This document shows, piece by piece, positions 47,337-58,351 of a stretch of DNA of 64,000 nt; the first letter of the stretch is position 1, and the number at the start of each line of letters is the position of its first letter. The DNA comes from Hyphodiscus hymeniophilus (Eukaryota > Ascomycota > Leotiomycetes > Helotiales > Hyphodiscaceae): assembly GCA_016508695.1 (NCBI GenBank), contig VNKQ01000017.1:310001-374000 (forward strand), in the 5' to 3' direction. The notes beneath the pieces were generated by a model that saw nothing but the letters and a program-made list of their open reading frames with translations, was not told where the DNA came from and ran no database searches. The translations under genes and the position numbers were made by a program.

Positions 47337-48573
47337 GGTATATGTTTGAGATGTGCGGGTGATCAAGAAAGAATTGCGGTGGGGGTTGGGTCTTGACTTA
47401 CCATTTACCAATGAAAATTGGACTTGGACTGGATATTAGGTACAATTTTTAAAAACAATCCTGTTCAGTCATTGAAGCCCCCTATTATCATGATTTATGC
47501 TACATGAAGGTCACCAACGTATCGTTCTCTCTTGAGTTGACACGAGAATGGAAGAGAAGTCAGTAGTGAGGCCTCTCCAACTCCTGATCGTTCAAAACCT
47601 CTGGAGTATTCGGAACTATAGATCTTCCCTTTTAAGACCTTCGGAAAATCGGACCCTTCAATCACAATCACGGACTCTGAATTTGTCAAAATCCTTCAAA
47701 GATTATTAATAGCAATACCACATCATGACAATCCCGTTTTCTGGTCTGATTTGGCTCGGTCTTACTCAATACCTGGAAGGGCTGGAATGAGGCACTCTGA
47801 AGCTTGCTTCAGCTTATTCTCACTGATAAAAGTCTCTGGAATGAACTCGTTGTCGATCTTGTACAAAGCCATAGGTTGTGAGATTCAGTATCTTTGCTGA
47901 AAATGTCCAAACTGTACTAAAAATCGGTAGATTGTATCGAGGATTCAACGCTGCATTTTTACAGCACCGTGAAGCCGAGTAGAACTTTGTAACATAAGTA
48001 GGTTGCTTGACTTTTGGACATGCACTGGCTACTTGAAGACGGAAACGAGATCTCGCCTGTTTGTTGGCGCACACTTTATGATTGGAAATCAGGTGAAGAA
48101 TGGTCCGATATGTCCGTAGAGGAAGTAACTTCTAAACCGGAGGCCTCCCCTAACACGCTAATGCATACTACCTTGCGAGGCCTAAGGCGCACGCAAGCCT
48201 ATTTCACGCTTACAATATCAAGATGGATCGAGGATGTTTTCCCGCCAGGCATGCCCCACTTCCTTCTTCTTCCCACGGACATCGCGGACTTGTAGTGCAT
48301 TCTCGCGAGATGTTCCTAATTGGGAGAAATTGCCAAGAGACAAATGATGAATTCAGTGATGCAATGCGGTATTAGATTGGGCTACGGGAAGTCATGCCAG
48401 CTTCTACTTTTGCCATTACTGAACAGTGTGTCCATTGTTAGAAAAGATGGGTCCGATAATGAGTACAAATATTTACTCTCCTATGGTCACTGAAATCACA
48501 AATCCATTCAGCACTTCAAGCAACTGAGATTTTTACATTTGCCACATATCTCACTGTAGACAACAACACCATA
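47337..48573. other. Intergenic region between helicase pseudogene and SDR
   Basis: A 93-codon open stretch at 48014-48295 begins with ATG but has no recognised domain. The rest shows nothing I can name; the right end is the SDR promoter. Confidence 0.5.
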
Positions 48574-49711
48574 ATGATTTTCGATAAGACAACAAGTGGC
48601 GATGAAGTCGTTCGGACATTTGCCGAGCAAGTTCGTGGGAAAACAAGTAGGTTTCCTTGACAAGACGCTTTCTAGGCTTGGAAAGTCTCAGAACATTTTT
48701 GGAGCTTGATCGTACAGTCCCTGACGCTTTACAGTTGTGATCACGGGCCCAAGTTCAGGTGGCCTAGGAGCACAAACAGCACTTTGCCTGTCCCAAGCCA
48801 AACCTGCCGAAATCCTCCTCCTCGGCCGCGACGAATCCAAGACCTCCTCTGTAACTGAAGAAATTAAGTCTATTAGCCCACAGACTCTGGTCAAGTTTGT
48901 ACATATCGACCTAGCAAGCTACTCTTCCATCAGAGCTGCAGTTGCAACAATCGACAAATCCGTACCGGAAATCGACATTCTCATCAATAACGCAGGTATC
49001 ATGGCGGTGACCGACTATACCCTCACTCCCGAAGGCATCGAGTCACAATTTGGATCCAACCACATTGGTCACTTCTTATTTACAAACCTGCTCATGGATA
49101 AAATTCTCGCAGCTGGTAAGGGAGCTAGGATTATCAATTTGACAAGCATCGGACACCAGATGTCTGATGTTCGTTTCGATGATTACAACTTTGAGAATGG
49201 AAAGACATATGATCCATGGTTAGCATATGGCCAGTCAAAGACAGCAAATATCTTGTTCTCTGTTGCCCTGGCGGAAAAGTTGGGTCCGAAGGGAATTCTT
49301 TCGTTTGCGGCGGAACCTGGGACGATCTACACCAACCTCGGAAGAAATGTTCCCCCCGAAACATGGCCAGCAGTGCTGGAGATGGCAGCGAATAAGGGTA
49401 TCTACCTCTTTCTAAGACATCCAAATAAGATTTATTAACTGATAATCCAGGATATGACTTCAAGCTGCCGTATAAGAATCTGAATCAAGGTGCGGCGACG
49501 ACGCTCATTGCGGCATTGGATCCTTCTTTGGAAGGTAAGTTTCTACGACAGGTCTTAAAGAGCAAGTTTTGACCGCCTTATAGCTCATTCTGGATCTTAT
49601 CTTCATGATAGTGTTATTGACAACACGCCGGAGTATGCTCACGACTCCAAGCTTGCGGAGCGGTTGTGGGCTTTGAGTGAAAAGCTCGTGGGCCAGAAGT
49701 TTTCATACTGA
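48574..49711 (+). CDS. Short-chain dehydrogenase/reductase (retinol dehydrogenase-like)
   Basis: Classical SDR, about 312 residues, acting as an NAD(P)-dependent alcohol/ketone oxidoreductase in the cytosol or on a membrane surface. Exons: 48574-48646, 48735-49397, 49451-49534 and 49584-49711. Joining exons 1 and 2 gives GKTIVITGPSSGGLGAQTA, the TGxxxGxG cofactor motif (final glycines shifted by one). NNAGIM and the catalytic Ser and Tyr-x3-Lys (LTSIGHQM... then WLAYGQSKTANILF) are present. The C-terminal exons carry LNQGAATTLIAALDPSLE and DSKLAERLWALSEKLVG, as in the WW-oxidoreductase/retinol dehydrogenase-like group. All four exons are phase-consistent. No linked pathway genes. Confidence 0.93.
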
Positions 49712-50347
49712 TGTTGCAAAGGCTACATTACATTTAAAACTAGAAGAAAATGTACCCTAAATATACTATATATATATGTCTTTGGCTCAAATAAGGTCGA
49801 CAATGGTTCCTGTTGCCAGTGCTCAGTCAGGTGATATATACAAGAATTGCCTCACGAAGGTAGAAGGTACCTTAAGCCTATTATGGTTTCCCACTAGAAA
49901 AGTTATGAAGCCGTAGTCTCCATTCCGTTCAATTTCGAATCAAATTACAACTGTAAGGACATGGTTATTGTCGTTGGCAGCAAGTGTCGTGGCGATGCGC
50001 CCAGGCCTTAGCGCTGTAAATCCAGCCTGAATGACCGCATCCCCGAGTCTTGGTAGAAGACTATTACCTGGCTTGCAGGCCACTCCACTGCCCTGAGACG
50101 ACAGCTATCACTGTCTTTTCCAGAGCAAGCGCCGTCAGGTCTGTATTGATGTTATGGGAATCTACTTCCTAAAAGTTAAAAGTCTACTTCCTAAAAATTG
50201 AAACTGAAGGGAACGACGGTCTTGTGGCGCAGTCACCACAGCCAATTCGCGCACCCGTGCAATGAAAGCCCCTATGACAGGGTTGCATCTCGTTGAGAGA
50301 TATCATCTTCAGTTCATGCTCCTCGCTCTAGCAGACGATCACACGCC
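49712..50347. other. Intergenic region with 17-bp direct repeat
   Basis: It contains a short TA run at about 49767-49777 and a near-perfect direct repeat, TCTACTTCCTAAAAGTT at 50161-50177 and a one-mismatch copy at 50183-50199. No gene seen. Confidence 0.6.
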
Positions 50348-51478
50348 ATGACCGACTCGAAATCTACGCCTTCGAAGGCGGAAGAAGCTGCATCGGAGAA
50401 CAACACCAATGCTTCCGATACCGTTCCCTCCTGTGGTGATCACACTGCCGACGACCTGTACACGGATCTCAATCCTAGCTATCAAACTGGGCTACCAACA
50501 TTGAATGACCCTTTGGAGGATCCTAGCTCAGAATCTGTCCTCTTATCAAGTGTAGATCCTTGGAATTCAGTGTCTCGCCCACAGCCAGCGTCATTGGACT
50601 CTCTTCTGACAGCGCCAGCCAAAGCGTCCATATCAAGCAATACCGTTCCCTCCTACAATGAGCACACTGCCGACGACCTCTACACGGATTTCAATCCCAG
50701 CTATCAAACTGGTCTTCCAGTGCTTGAGGAATCCTCCGAGGAAATCGACTTAGCAACAACACTGGAGTCAACCCCAATCCCCATCCCAGCCGAACGCTCA
50801 AACTCTCCCGTACATCCGCAAGGCCCTTCAGGTCCTCTCTCCCTAACCCTCGACAAAGCACTTATATTCCCCAATACTATCCCAGCAACAGCGCTCTTCT
50901 CACTGAACTACACATTGAACAGCATGGGTTCCTCAGTTACGCTTCGTCGATCCGTTCCAGGGCCCATCCGCACAAATGGCACGCAAGGCAAAACGATCGA
51001 TAAAGATCTCTACGACATCACACGGCCGCCCCTGAACCTCGTGACTTTTCACATTCATGGGAGGCGAAAGAGCACGTATCCTGGAGTAGGGCAGCTTCAG
51101 ATGAGGTCGGGACTACGAGGGAAAATCTGGGAATGCAAGTTTAAGGAGAACACGGTTCTGAAAGGCCGGGATGGTGTGTGGAGCGATGGGGAGGGGAAAG
51201 TCGTGGCTACGGAATTGAACGAAGTAAGCGCAAAGAGAGGAAAAGGGAAGGCAAAAGGAAAGGGAAAGGAGCATCAGATGGTCCTTGATGACGGGGTGAG
51301 AGAGAACCCAGGACTCGTATTCGAGGAACGTGGAGGTGGAGAAGCGGATGTTCTCCTCACTGATCTGATGGTCGCCGTGTGGTGCGCTAAAACGTGGTAC
51401 GCTTGGACTTTGGAGGCGAAGAGTGCTCCTCCCATGACTTCGCAAAGCTCGTACTCTTGGGGAGCGTATTTGAAATGA
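50348..51478 (+). CDS. Unassigned protein with internal 28-residue duplication
   Basis: Single-exon frame of 376 codons that I cannot assign. Two copies of a 28-residue unit lie at residues 25-52 and 99-126, both containing HTADDLYTD and NPSYQTGLP; 23 of 28 residues match. A basic Gly/Lys segment (KRGKGKAKGKGKEHQM) lies near residue 300. The C-terminal half has a conserved-looking core: LVTFHIHGRRKSTYPGVGQL, IWECKFKENTVLKG, LMVAVWCAKTWYAWTLEAK. No signal peptide or membrane helix. Good codon continuity over 1.1 kb and a structured C-terminus make it likely to be real. Confidence 0.75.
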   Translation: MTDSKSTPSKAEEAASENNTNASDTVPSCGDHTADDLYTDLNPSYQTGLPTLNDPLEDPSSESVLLSSVDPWNSVSRPQPASLDSLLTAPAKASISSNTVPSYNEHTADDLYTDFNPSYQTGLPVLEESSEEIDLATTLESTPIPIPAERSNSPVHPQGPSGPLSLTLDKALIFPNTIPATALFSLNYTLNSMGSSVTLRRSVPGPIRTNGTQGKTIDKDLYDITRPPLNLVTFHIHGRRKSTYPGVGQLQMRSGLRGKIWECKFKENTVLKGRDGVWSDGEGKVVATELNEVSAKRGKGKAKGKGKEHQMVLDDGVRENPGLVFEERGGGEADVLLTDLMVAVWCAKTWYAWTLEAKSAPPMTSQSSYSWGAYLK

Positions 51479-52241
51479 AGGATTTCAATGCAATGAAATA
51501 CTTCTTGGGGGTACCTGCCGACCACCACAAGTTGCTAAGTGGGTGAGAGGACTGCCCAACAATATCGGGCCAGCCCAGCTGCGGCTCTCGACTGGTATTA
51601 CGAACTACAGAGCGTATTCTATGGGAACGCCTCAAATTACTACGAGAACCTTCGCATATCGCGAGGAGGCCGTTTTTCCGTTATTGACGGCCATTCTGCC
51701 TTGTGTGGCAACCTCGCCAGGGCTACCGATTGCTGGGGGTATGGCTACACGTGACACGGCCTGCATGAGCTTGGTAGACGTCGCACCTCGCACATTCGAT
51801 TCCAGCTCATTGTCTTCTCGTCAAATTTACTGCTCCAAGGTCACTCAGATCAGTCTGCGGTATTTCATAATTTGTATCGGGAGCGATATCTGTGCGCAAA
51901 CTTCACAAACCTTTGTCGCTTACTCTGACATTTACCGCAAGGCTGTGCCTTGGACGAGCGTTCTTCTCCGCACCACGAGCTCCGATTCTACTTCTCAATT
52001 CCCCCGGATAATCCTGTCATCACTTAGCAGGAGTATCGACCTTCTATCACCACGCAAATCGCTACCTTCACTTATTACTCGCCCACCTCCACGAAGCTCT
52101 CGCAACACTGAGCCCCCTGGGCCGCGATCTCCTCACAACGAGTCGGTAAAGACAAATCACACTGCGGACACCGGCTTCTTACTTATAAGGGGAACTTGAT
52201 ATTTGAGCCATACTGGGGTCTGCTCGGCAGGTCGATCAACT
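51479..52241. other. Intergenic region upstream of Helo-like/ankyrin gene
   Basis: A long open stretch (51543-52199) lacks an ATG start and any domain; it is probably chance or a relic. The promoter of the next gene lies here. Confidence 0.45.
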
Positions 52242-54976
52242 ATGGACGGTGCTTCATCAGTCATCGCAATTGTAGGTGCAGCTGCAACGGCCGTAAAGGT
52301 CGTAAAGGAAATTAAGAGCTTCATAAGAAATGTACAAGTCGTTGATGAAGTCGAGTCTCTGCAAAGTGTGCTTGAGTTAATCAGCAATAGCTTCGCAAAG
52401 ATAAAGCGTATCGTGGACGAGGACGAGCCCATGGGACGAGTCTGGGGATGTATTGAACGCACAGGAGATGATTGCCTCCAAGCTCTTTTAAAACTCAGCA
52501 AAATATTCCGAAGATTTGGAGGAGACAGTATGAGCAAGTATAGGGCTGTTGTCAAGCAGTTGAAGTTCCAATCAAGATCCAGTGAGATTTCGGAAATCCG
52601 CAAACAGCTGTGGTCGCATCAAATGGCTTTCCAAACCTCCATTACGAGCATTGTATTGTAGGTTTACATCGATTCCAAGACACTCTTGGGGAGATGCCTA
52701 ACAGATCAAGGTGCATTGTGGCGCAGGACCGCGCACCCAATCCTAATGTTATCGATGTTGTGCTGTCCAGACTCGAGGTTAGGCTGAACGAATTATCGCA
52801 GCATCTGGCGAATCTACAGTCTGGCCAGCAAGAGTTCCATCAACAAGTAAAAATCTTGCTTCATTGATCCTAAATTGTGGAACTGATATCAAGAATAGGC
52901 AGAATCCATTCGTTCTGATGAGAGTGAAGAGCTCATCGAGTCCCTTGAGGAGTGCAAAGCATCTGCGCATGCTATCTTAGATACTACATTTAGCGCTGTG
53001 TCCAAGGGATTGATTGCTGGAGCTAATGCAGCTCTTGTTTTGACTTCCGCAGAAAAAGAACATATCTTTGACTGGGCTCAAACGTCGTCCCTCTCCGATT
53101 GTGGAGCTCAAGAAGCCAGCATCGGTTTTGACTTTCTGTCCATCCCCGACGATGAAACCGACTCTGGATCGGACACACAAAATTTATCCTCCGTTTCTAA
53201 TGATGACTCTGGTAATACGAAACGGAGTCAACCGTGTATAACTGGGGAGAAGTTGGCAGTCAGATCAGAACTCATAACACGAGGGAAAGAGCACTACTTT
53301 AATGGGTTGTATTCTATTGCGCTATCTTGTTTTTCCGATGCAAATGCAATGGGCGAAGTATCCTTCTCTGACCTCGACGATTCAATGGCCATATGACCCG
53401 CGAGACTCTCAAGCTGTGGGTTTCTCTTTCTGAAATACGTACCAGATGGAGGACACAAAAGTGGAGGCCATGCATGAAATCCAATTTCAGGGTCAGCTCA
53501 AACCGACTCAAACCGTCGAGCTTACACAGCCCTGCGGTTACATTACAAGATTGCAGCGATGCTTGTCTCCTAGCACAGATATATACCTATCTTGAGGACT
53601 TTTCCAAGGCAGAGACCATCTGCGACGCAGCCATCAGCAGCTTGGGAAAGATGCGAACATCAACCAGTGACGGCCAAAAGCTGGAGCAAATTAACTGCGA
53701 ATATCAAAACACCATCTTCGTCATGGTGGAAATAATGTACGCCAAGGGTCCCACGGAGTACGCAAAGGCGTGGCGTACGCGGGTCTCCTTGGAAACTTTG
53801 TGTGCCCAAACCCCATCCTTGGGCTCTAGCAGGCCTGTCAACAGGAATCGGAATGAGAACGATACTGATAGGGAACTGTTGCATAATGCCGTGCGAACGG
53901 GTCGATTTCGCGATGCGCTTTATTATCTGAGCACCTCTGAAAAAGGGGCTCTAAAGATGACGCTGTTTCCAGTTTTACCACCAAATTCGGATGCAACTCC
54001 AGTGCCTTCAAAAGATCGAAGAAGCTCGCAGGCAAAGGCAAAGGGAGGGCGACAGCGCTATAATCGCGAAAATTATGACCCACTCAGCTGGGATTCCGAT
54101 GCCAGTGATGGCCCCGTTCACAATAACACCAACACGTTGCTCGGATCAGATACACAAGATCACTACGTCATTGAGGCAATGAAGTCAGACTGCCGTGCGA
54201 TAACGTCCTTGCTGATTGAGCACTGGGATGATATAACCTCTGATGAACTACTGACAGCGGACAACCAAACCCCAAACCTGTCTAGGCAGTCATTTTCTGG
54301 CTCAGATCATCGGATCACGAAGTCGATCCTCTTATTTCTAGCTATCAGGCAAAATTCACGAGGGGCGCTAGAGTTTCTTGTATCCATTGGTGCGGATATT
54401 GACAGTCCTCGCAAGCATGCTTCGGAACTCATGCCCACCGGTTACGACGTGACCGCCGAATGCTATGCCTCTCCCCTGGAATATGCAGTCTCTCGGGGCT
54501 ACGAAGACATCTGCACCATTTTGCTTAAAGCTGGCGCCGCTGTCAATCAAAAGTCTGGAAAGATCGAACCCCCCTTAAATGTGGCCATCCGGAGCCCGAA
54601 AGGGCGTTCTCTTGTACCATTATTGATCAAGGGTGGTGCGGACGTCAACTCGAAATTCAAGCATGTGACACCACTTGGCCAAGCTATGTTTCATATTCAG
54701 AATGTGGATGACAGAAAGCCAGGAAGGACACAGGAGCCGATAGCTAGGAAAGAAAGAATGCAGGTTGTGACACTCTTGATCGACAGTGGAGCACATTTGA
54801 AAACGTCATCTTATATCCATGGGCAGCGGATGACGCCTTATGAACAGGCGGCGATCAGTTGTCGTTACCCGGATTCCCCGACGTTTTGGAAGCTCCAAGA
54901 AGACCTACGCAGCCCCAGCGCTTTGTTAAGGGGCCCACGTTCAGCAATGGCGAGGTTCGGTGAGGATACAAACTAG
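52242..54976 (+). pseudogene. Helo-like N-domain / TPR / ankyrin protein, disrupted in the middle
   Basis: Exons 52242-52657, 52705-52846 and 52899 onward keep phase. The N-terminal 140 residues (VIAIVGAAATAVKVVKEIKS...) resemble the helical Helo-like/AzL N-domain of fungal STAND and ankyrin proteins. A coiled-coil-like region (RLEVRLNELSQHLANLQSGQ) follows, then a TPR-like part. The 3' half has AQIYTYLEDFSKAETICDAA and ankyrin units such as EFLVSIGADIDSP, ILLKAGAAVNQKSG and LIKGGADVNSKFKHVTPLG, ending at 54976. Between 53390 and 53570 recognisable segments lie in four successive frames (SLSEIRTR, then MEDTKVEAMHEIQFQ, then ALRLHYKIAAML, then the downstream frame), each shifted by the same single step. 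Introns cannot easily explain this, so I call it broken; some splice model might still rescue it. Confidence 0.7.
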
Positions 54977-55047
54977 AGACTTAGCCTTCCAGGAAGATAT
55001 GTTAAATTTGCTCTGGCGGCCTTATTCCCGAGCTGTTGGCAAGAAGC

Positions 55048-55957
55048 TTAATTGCCTGGTGCTCCGTTGAACTTCCACTCTGGATACTCCTTCCTCAGCA
55101 ACGCTAGTCGACCAACCCATTCCGTCTCCAGATCCAAAATTTCAATATCTTTGATGACAATCTTTCGCTCGGCTCCCTTACCGTCTGTACACTCTGCTTT
55201 TTCCACGTCAAACCCCCATCCGAATGCTGCCCCCTTCAAAACCTGGACGTTCTTGCTCGAGCCGGCATCTTCAAGTACACACAAGAAGCTCTGCGCCCTC
55301 CACACAAGCTCCTCAAATGTCCCACCTTCCTTCAAAAGCCTACACGGCGCATCGAAAGCGGTAGGATTATGGCCCCAGAAACAGAATGGCATTTTCAGAT
55401 CTTTGGCGAATGGATAGATGTCCATTTCCCACTCGCCGGTGTCCCATTTGTCACCCTCTCTGGTCCCGTTGACTGGGGTGGATTTGACAAATTGGATCCA
55501 GCCGAACATCTGCGCATAGGAGGCATATGGCGCGGATGGACCAGCGTACTCGATGCTTGCTTTCATGGTGGGGAAACCGAAGAGCTGAGAGGGGTATGAG
55601 GTGGTGGGAAGGGAGGGAAAGATCAAATCGAAGCCACGGCCATGCTCGGCGTCTGTGTTGCGAGTTAGGGTGACGGTGATCTTGCCAGGTACAGACCGGC
55701 TGGTGAATGGGATGGAGAGTTCATGTACAAATGAAGATTCTCCTTCAATCTACAATATGGTAAGTATACGAAAGGTGATTTTTGTGCTCTGGTTTGGATA
55801 CCTCAGTCTGAACTGACGTCATTTCGAGATACAATCTCGAGATCTGATTTCGGGTGATGTTTAATCTAAGCCAGTAGCAAAGGGTTTCTCTCGTTTGTAT
55901 ATCCTCAGACTCGTCAATATAATGTTTTATGTCAACAATGTAAAATTGGTTCTTCAT
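55048..55957 (-). CDS. Conserved fungal protein of unknown function
   Basis: Two exons, 55957-55802 and 55749-55048, giving 285 residues with phase kept (junction SVQTE-IEGESSFVHEL). The conserved-looking parts are NITRNQISRLYLEM, PGKITVTLTRNTDAEHGRGF, DLIFPSLPTTSYPSQLFGFP, SAPYASYAQMFGWIQFV, WEMDIYPFAKDLKMPFCFWG and VLKGAAFGWGFDVE. No signal peptide or membrane helix and no domain I can name. The mixture of invariant-looking aromatic and Pro/Gly residues suggests a folded soluble protein. It converges on the ankyrin gene with a 71-bp gap. Confidence 0.82.
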
Positions 55958-56530
55958 GTACGTGCCTCATTTATACACTCGGTGAGCTGAAAATGGCTGC
56001 CTGCCAAGTGGGGTCTTGTGCTAAACCACCGTACGGAGGTACGTATGCTCTGCGTATTTGATCGTTTTCATCAGTTCTAAAGTATATTTCATCGCTCCAA
56101 ATTATGGATCAAAGTAATGACAGAAGCGCCTAGGGCACTTACTATCCGCATGTGATGATTTGTACCCACTCGTGCTCAGGTCACGAGGAACGAAAGAATG
56201 TTTCCAAGCAATACCTATTTCATTCAGAGACAACATGACTGGATAGCAGTAGGCAAGCGGCTATTTCTTTTGAGTGCTGTCGAGAAAACTTAATCCTATC
56301 TACCTACCTACCTTACCTCGGAATAAAGTCGTGCGTGAGAAGAGTCACGTGATGATTTGTTATTTCCCCTCATGGCAATGTCTGATTGTGTCCAGTTTGA
56401 AGTACTTGAAGTCATATGGCTCGATTGGTCAGGTAGTTTACAGCAAACTGCTTTTTAAGATATGTAAGAATTCAACTTCCAAGCCCATTCGTCAAACACG
56501 TTTCCCATATTTGCACAGCTCAGAAATCTT
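55958..56530. other. Spacer with TCACGTGA site
   Basis: Upstream region of the unknown-function gene and 3' flank of the permease, both on the minus strand. It holds a (CTAC)n micro-repeat at about 56297-56308 and TCACGTGA at 56345-56352. No gene. Confidence 0.5.
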
Positions 56531-58351
56531 TCAGGACTGTTCACCCCCGTTCGTGAAGCTATATGATCCCATGTTTCTCGGGCTTACTTTGTTCTGGAAC
56601 ATATGGTCAATCTCATCGAATGTTCTTCCCTTCAGCTCAGGAACGTAAAAGAATGACCAAATAGTCGCAATCGTCGACAGGCCACCAAAAATGAAGCCCA
56701 CCTAAACACCGGGAGTCAGCATTGCCTAATGGGGTAGAGCTTGGAGGCCATGAGCACTCCTCAAGAGCAAGTCACTTTTAGAGCATGTCTCTAGAGTACA
56801 GCGCTCACGAAGCTCACAAACGAGAGAGTTTTGACTCGAGAAGCTGACGTACCTTTCCTTTCAAGTTTGCCTTGTCTGGGTTGACCAGGTACGGCACCAC
56901 GACATTTACGACCGTTCCAAAGACAGATTGAGTTGCTGTTGCAAGGCCAATAGTCTTCGCCCTCAGGGAAGGAGATGAAGTCTCCCCTAGGACAGCAAAT
57001 GCGATAGCTCCGATACTCATTTGATAGAACAGGGCATAGACAACAGTCAACGAAGCCTGAACCCATTTTGCCGCTGAAGTGGGAATGACATCCAGAATGC
57101 CGATCAGGAACAAGACAACAGTCAGCGCGACCATGCCGGAGATGAAACTTTTCCTGCGCCCGAAACTATTGAGAACAGCCCATGAGATCAAGTTCCCAAT
57201 GACACCGCAAGAGGTCACACCCACGCCAAGATCGAAAGCGTCACCATCTTGTAGGCCAGCCAGCTCAAAGAAGTATGTCGAAAAACCGAGGACGAAGACG
57301 ATACCAGTGAAATGCTGGCATGCGAAAACACCTGTGGAGATGAATGTTCGAACAAGATTCGTGCCCTGGAAACAATGAATCCATTTCGCTGAGCTAGTCA
57401 ATTCCATGTCCTCGTCGACTGTCTTCACGAGGATTGCAAGCTTTGGGCCAATGTTCACATCTGGACCATGTAGAGCTTGCAAGGCCTTTCGTGCATCTTC
57501 CATGCGATTTTTGCGCACGTAATACCAAGGTGATTCCGGTGCGAATGGCAAGCCAACGGCGAGAAGTGCTGATAAAATAAGCCCAGCAATATCAAGGGAG
57601 AGGAAATACATACCAACAAAGAGAAGTTGAATGAAGAAAGGACCACGATACGCCCATGAATCATTCCGGGCACCGAATCCCTTGATTGCAGCGTTCGACA
57701 AGAGTTGACCAATTACTATGGCGAAGTTGATTCCCGCCGTGGTGATACCACGAAGCACGACTGGGGAAACTTCTGAACAGTAGAGCGGTCCTACCGTGAG
57801 GTAGAAACCAAGTCCAACACCGAGAATCAGCTTTCCAATCAAGAATTCGACATTCTTGTTAGCGAAAACCTCTCCAAAAATACCTCCGGTCACCAAGACA
57901 AGGCCAGCAAGCAGAGCGGGCTTTCGACCCAAGCGATCTGCCAGCCAACTGCAGAGGAAGCCACCGAAGAATTGACCGACTGAGGAGCAGCTGTTGAACG
58001 CCGCCTGCCAGGATGCTGCGAGCGTGGGAGAACCTTCGAAGATATACCCAAACTTGAGACGAAATGCGGGTACTGATATCATGGCCCCGTTGACTTGAGC
58101 GTCGAAGCCCCTGTGGCTTGGTCAATAACTTTATCCGGTACTTGATGCTGGCGGGAGGATATTTACCAGCCGACAGCACTCATGCCGAAAAAGAAAGACC
58201 ACCAGAGAATGCGTTTGTGGTGCAAGATAGCATCTCGAATTGACAAGCTGTGCTCCTCGGCAACAGCGATCGCGGCTTCATCTGTTTTGCTGAGTCCCTC
58301 ATCATGGACCGTAATGTCGCCTTCCTGTTTAACTTGTGCAAGGTCGGACAT
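56531..58351 (-). CDS. MFS sugar permease (alpha-glucoside/MAL-like)
   Basis: Proton-coupled sugar transporter of the plasma membrane, 537 residues. Exons: 58351-58167, 58110-56853 and 56701-56531. The N-terminal 50 residues are hydrophilic; the first helix region joins SAVGWGFDAQVNGAMISVPA. The MFS/sugar motif ADRLGRKPALL lies between helices 2 and 3, and SPWYYVRKNRMEDARKAL after helix 6. The second half has VGVTSCGVIGNLISWAVLNSFGRR. The last exon gives VGFIFGGLSTIATIWSFFYV and the signature PELKGRTFDEIDHMF. Sequence style is that of the MAL-type alpha-glucoside group, but substrate cannot be proven. It is transcribed divergently from a Zn2Cys6 gene. Confidence 0.95.

Noticed and set aside
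48014..48295. 93-codon ATG-initiated frame
   Set aside because: No domain and no neighbouring exons; may be a small gene but there is no evidence beyond openness.
51543..52199. 218-codon open stretch upstream of the Helo-like/ankyrin gene
   Set aside because: Starts with GTG, Ser/Thr-rich without motif; kept only as part of the intergenic description.
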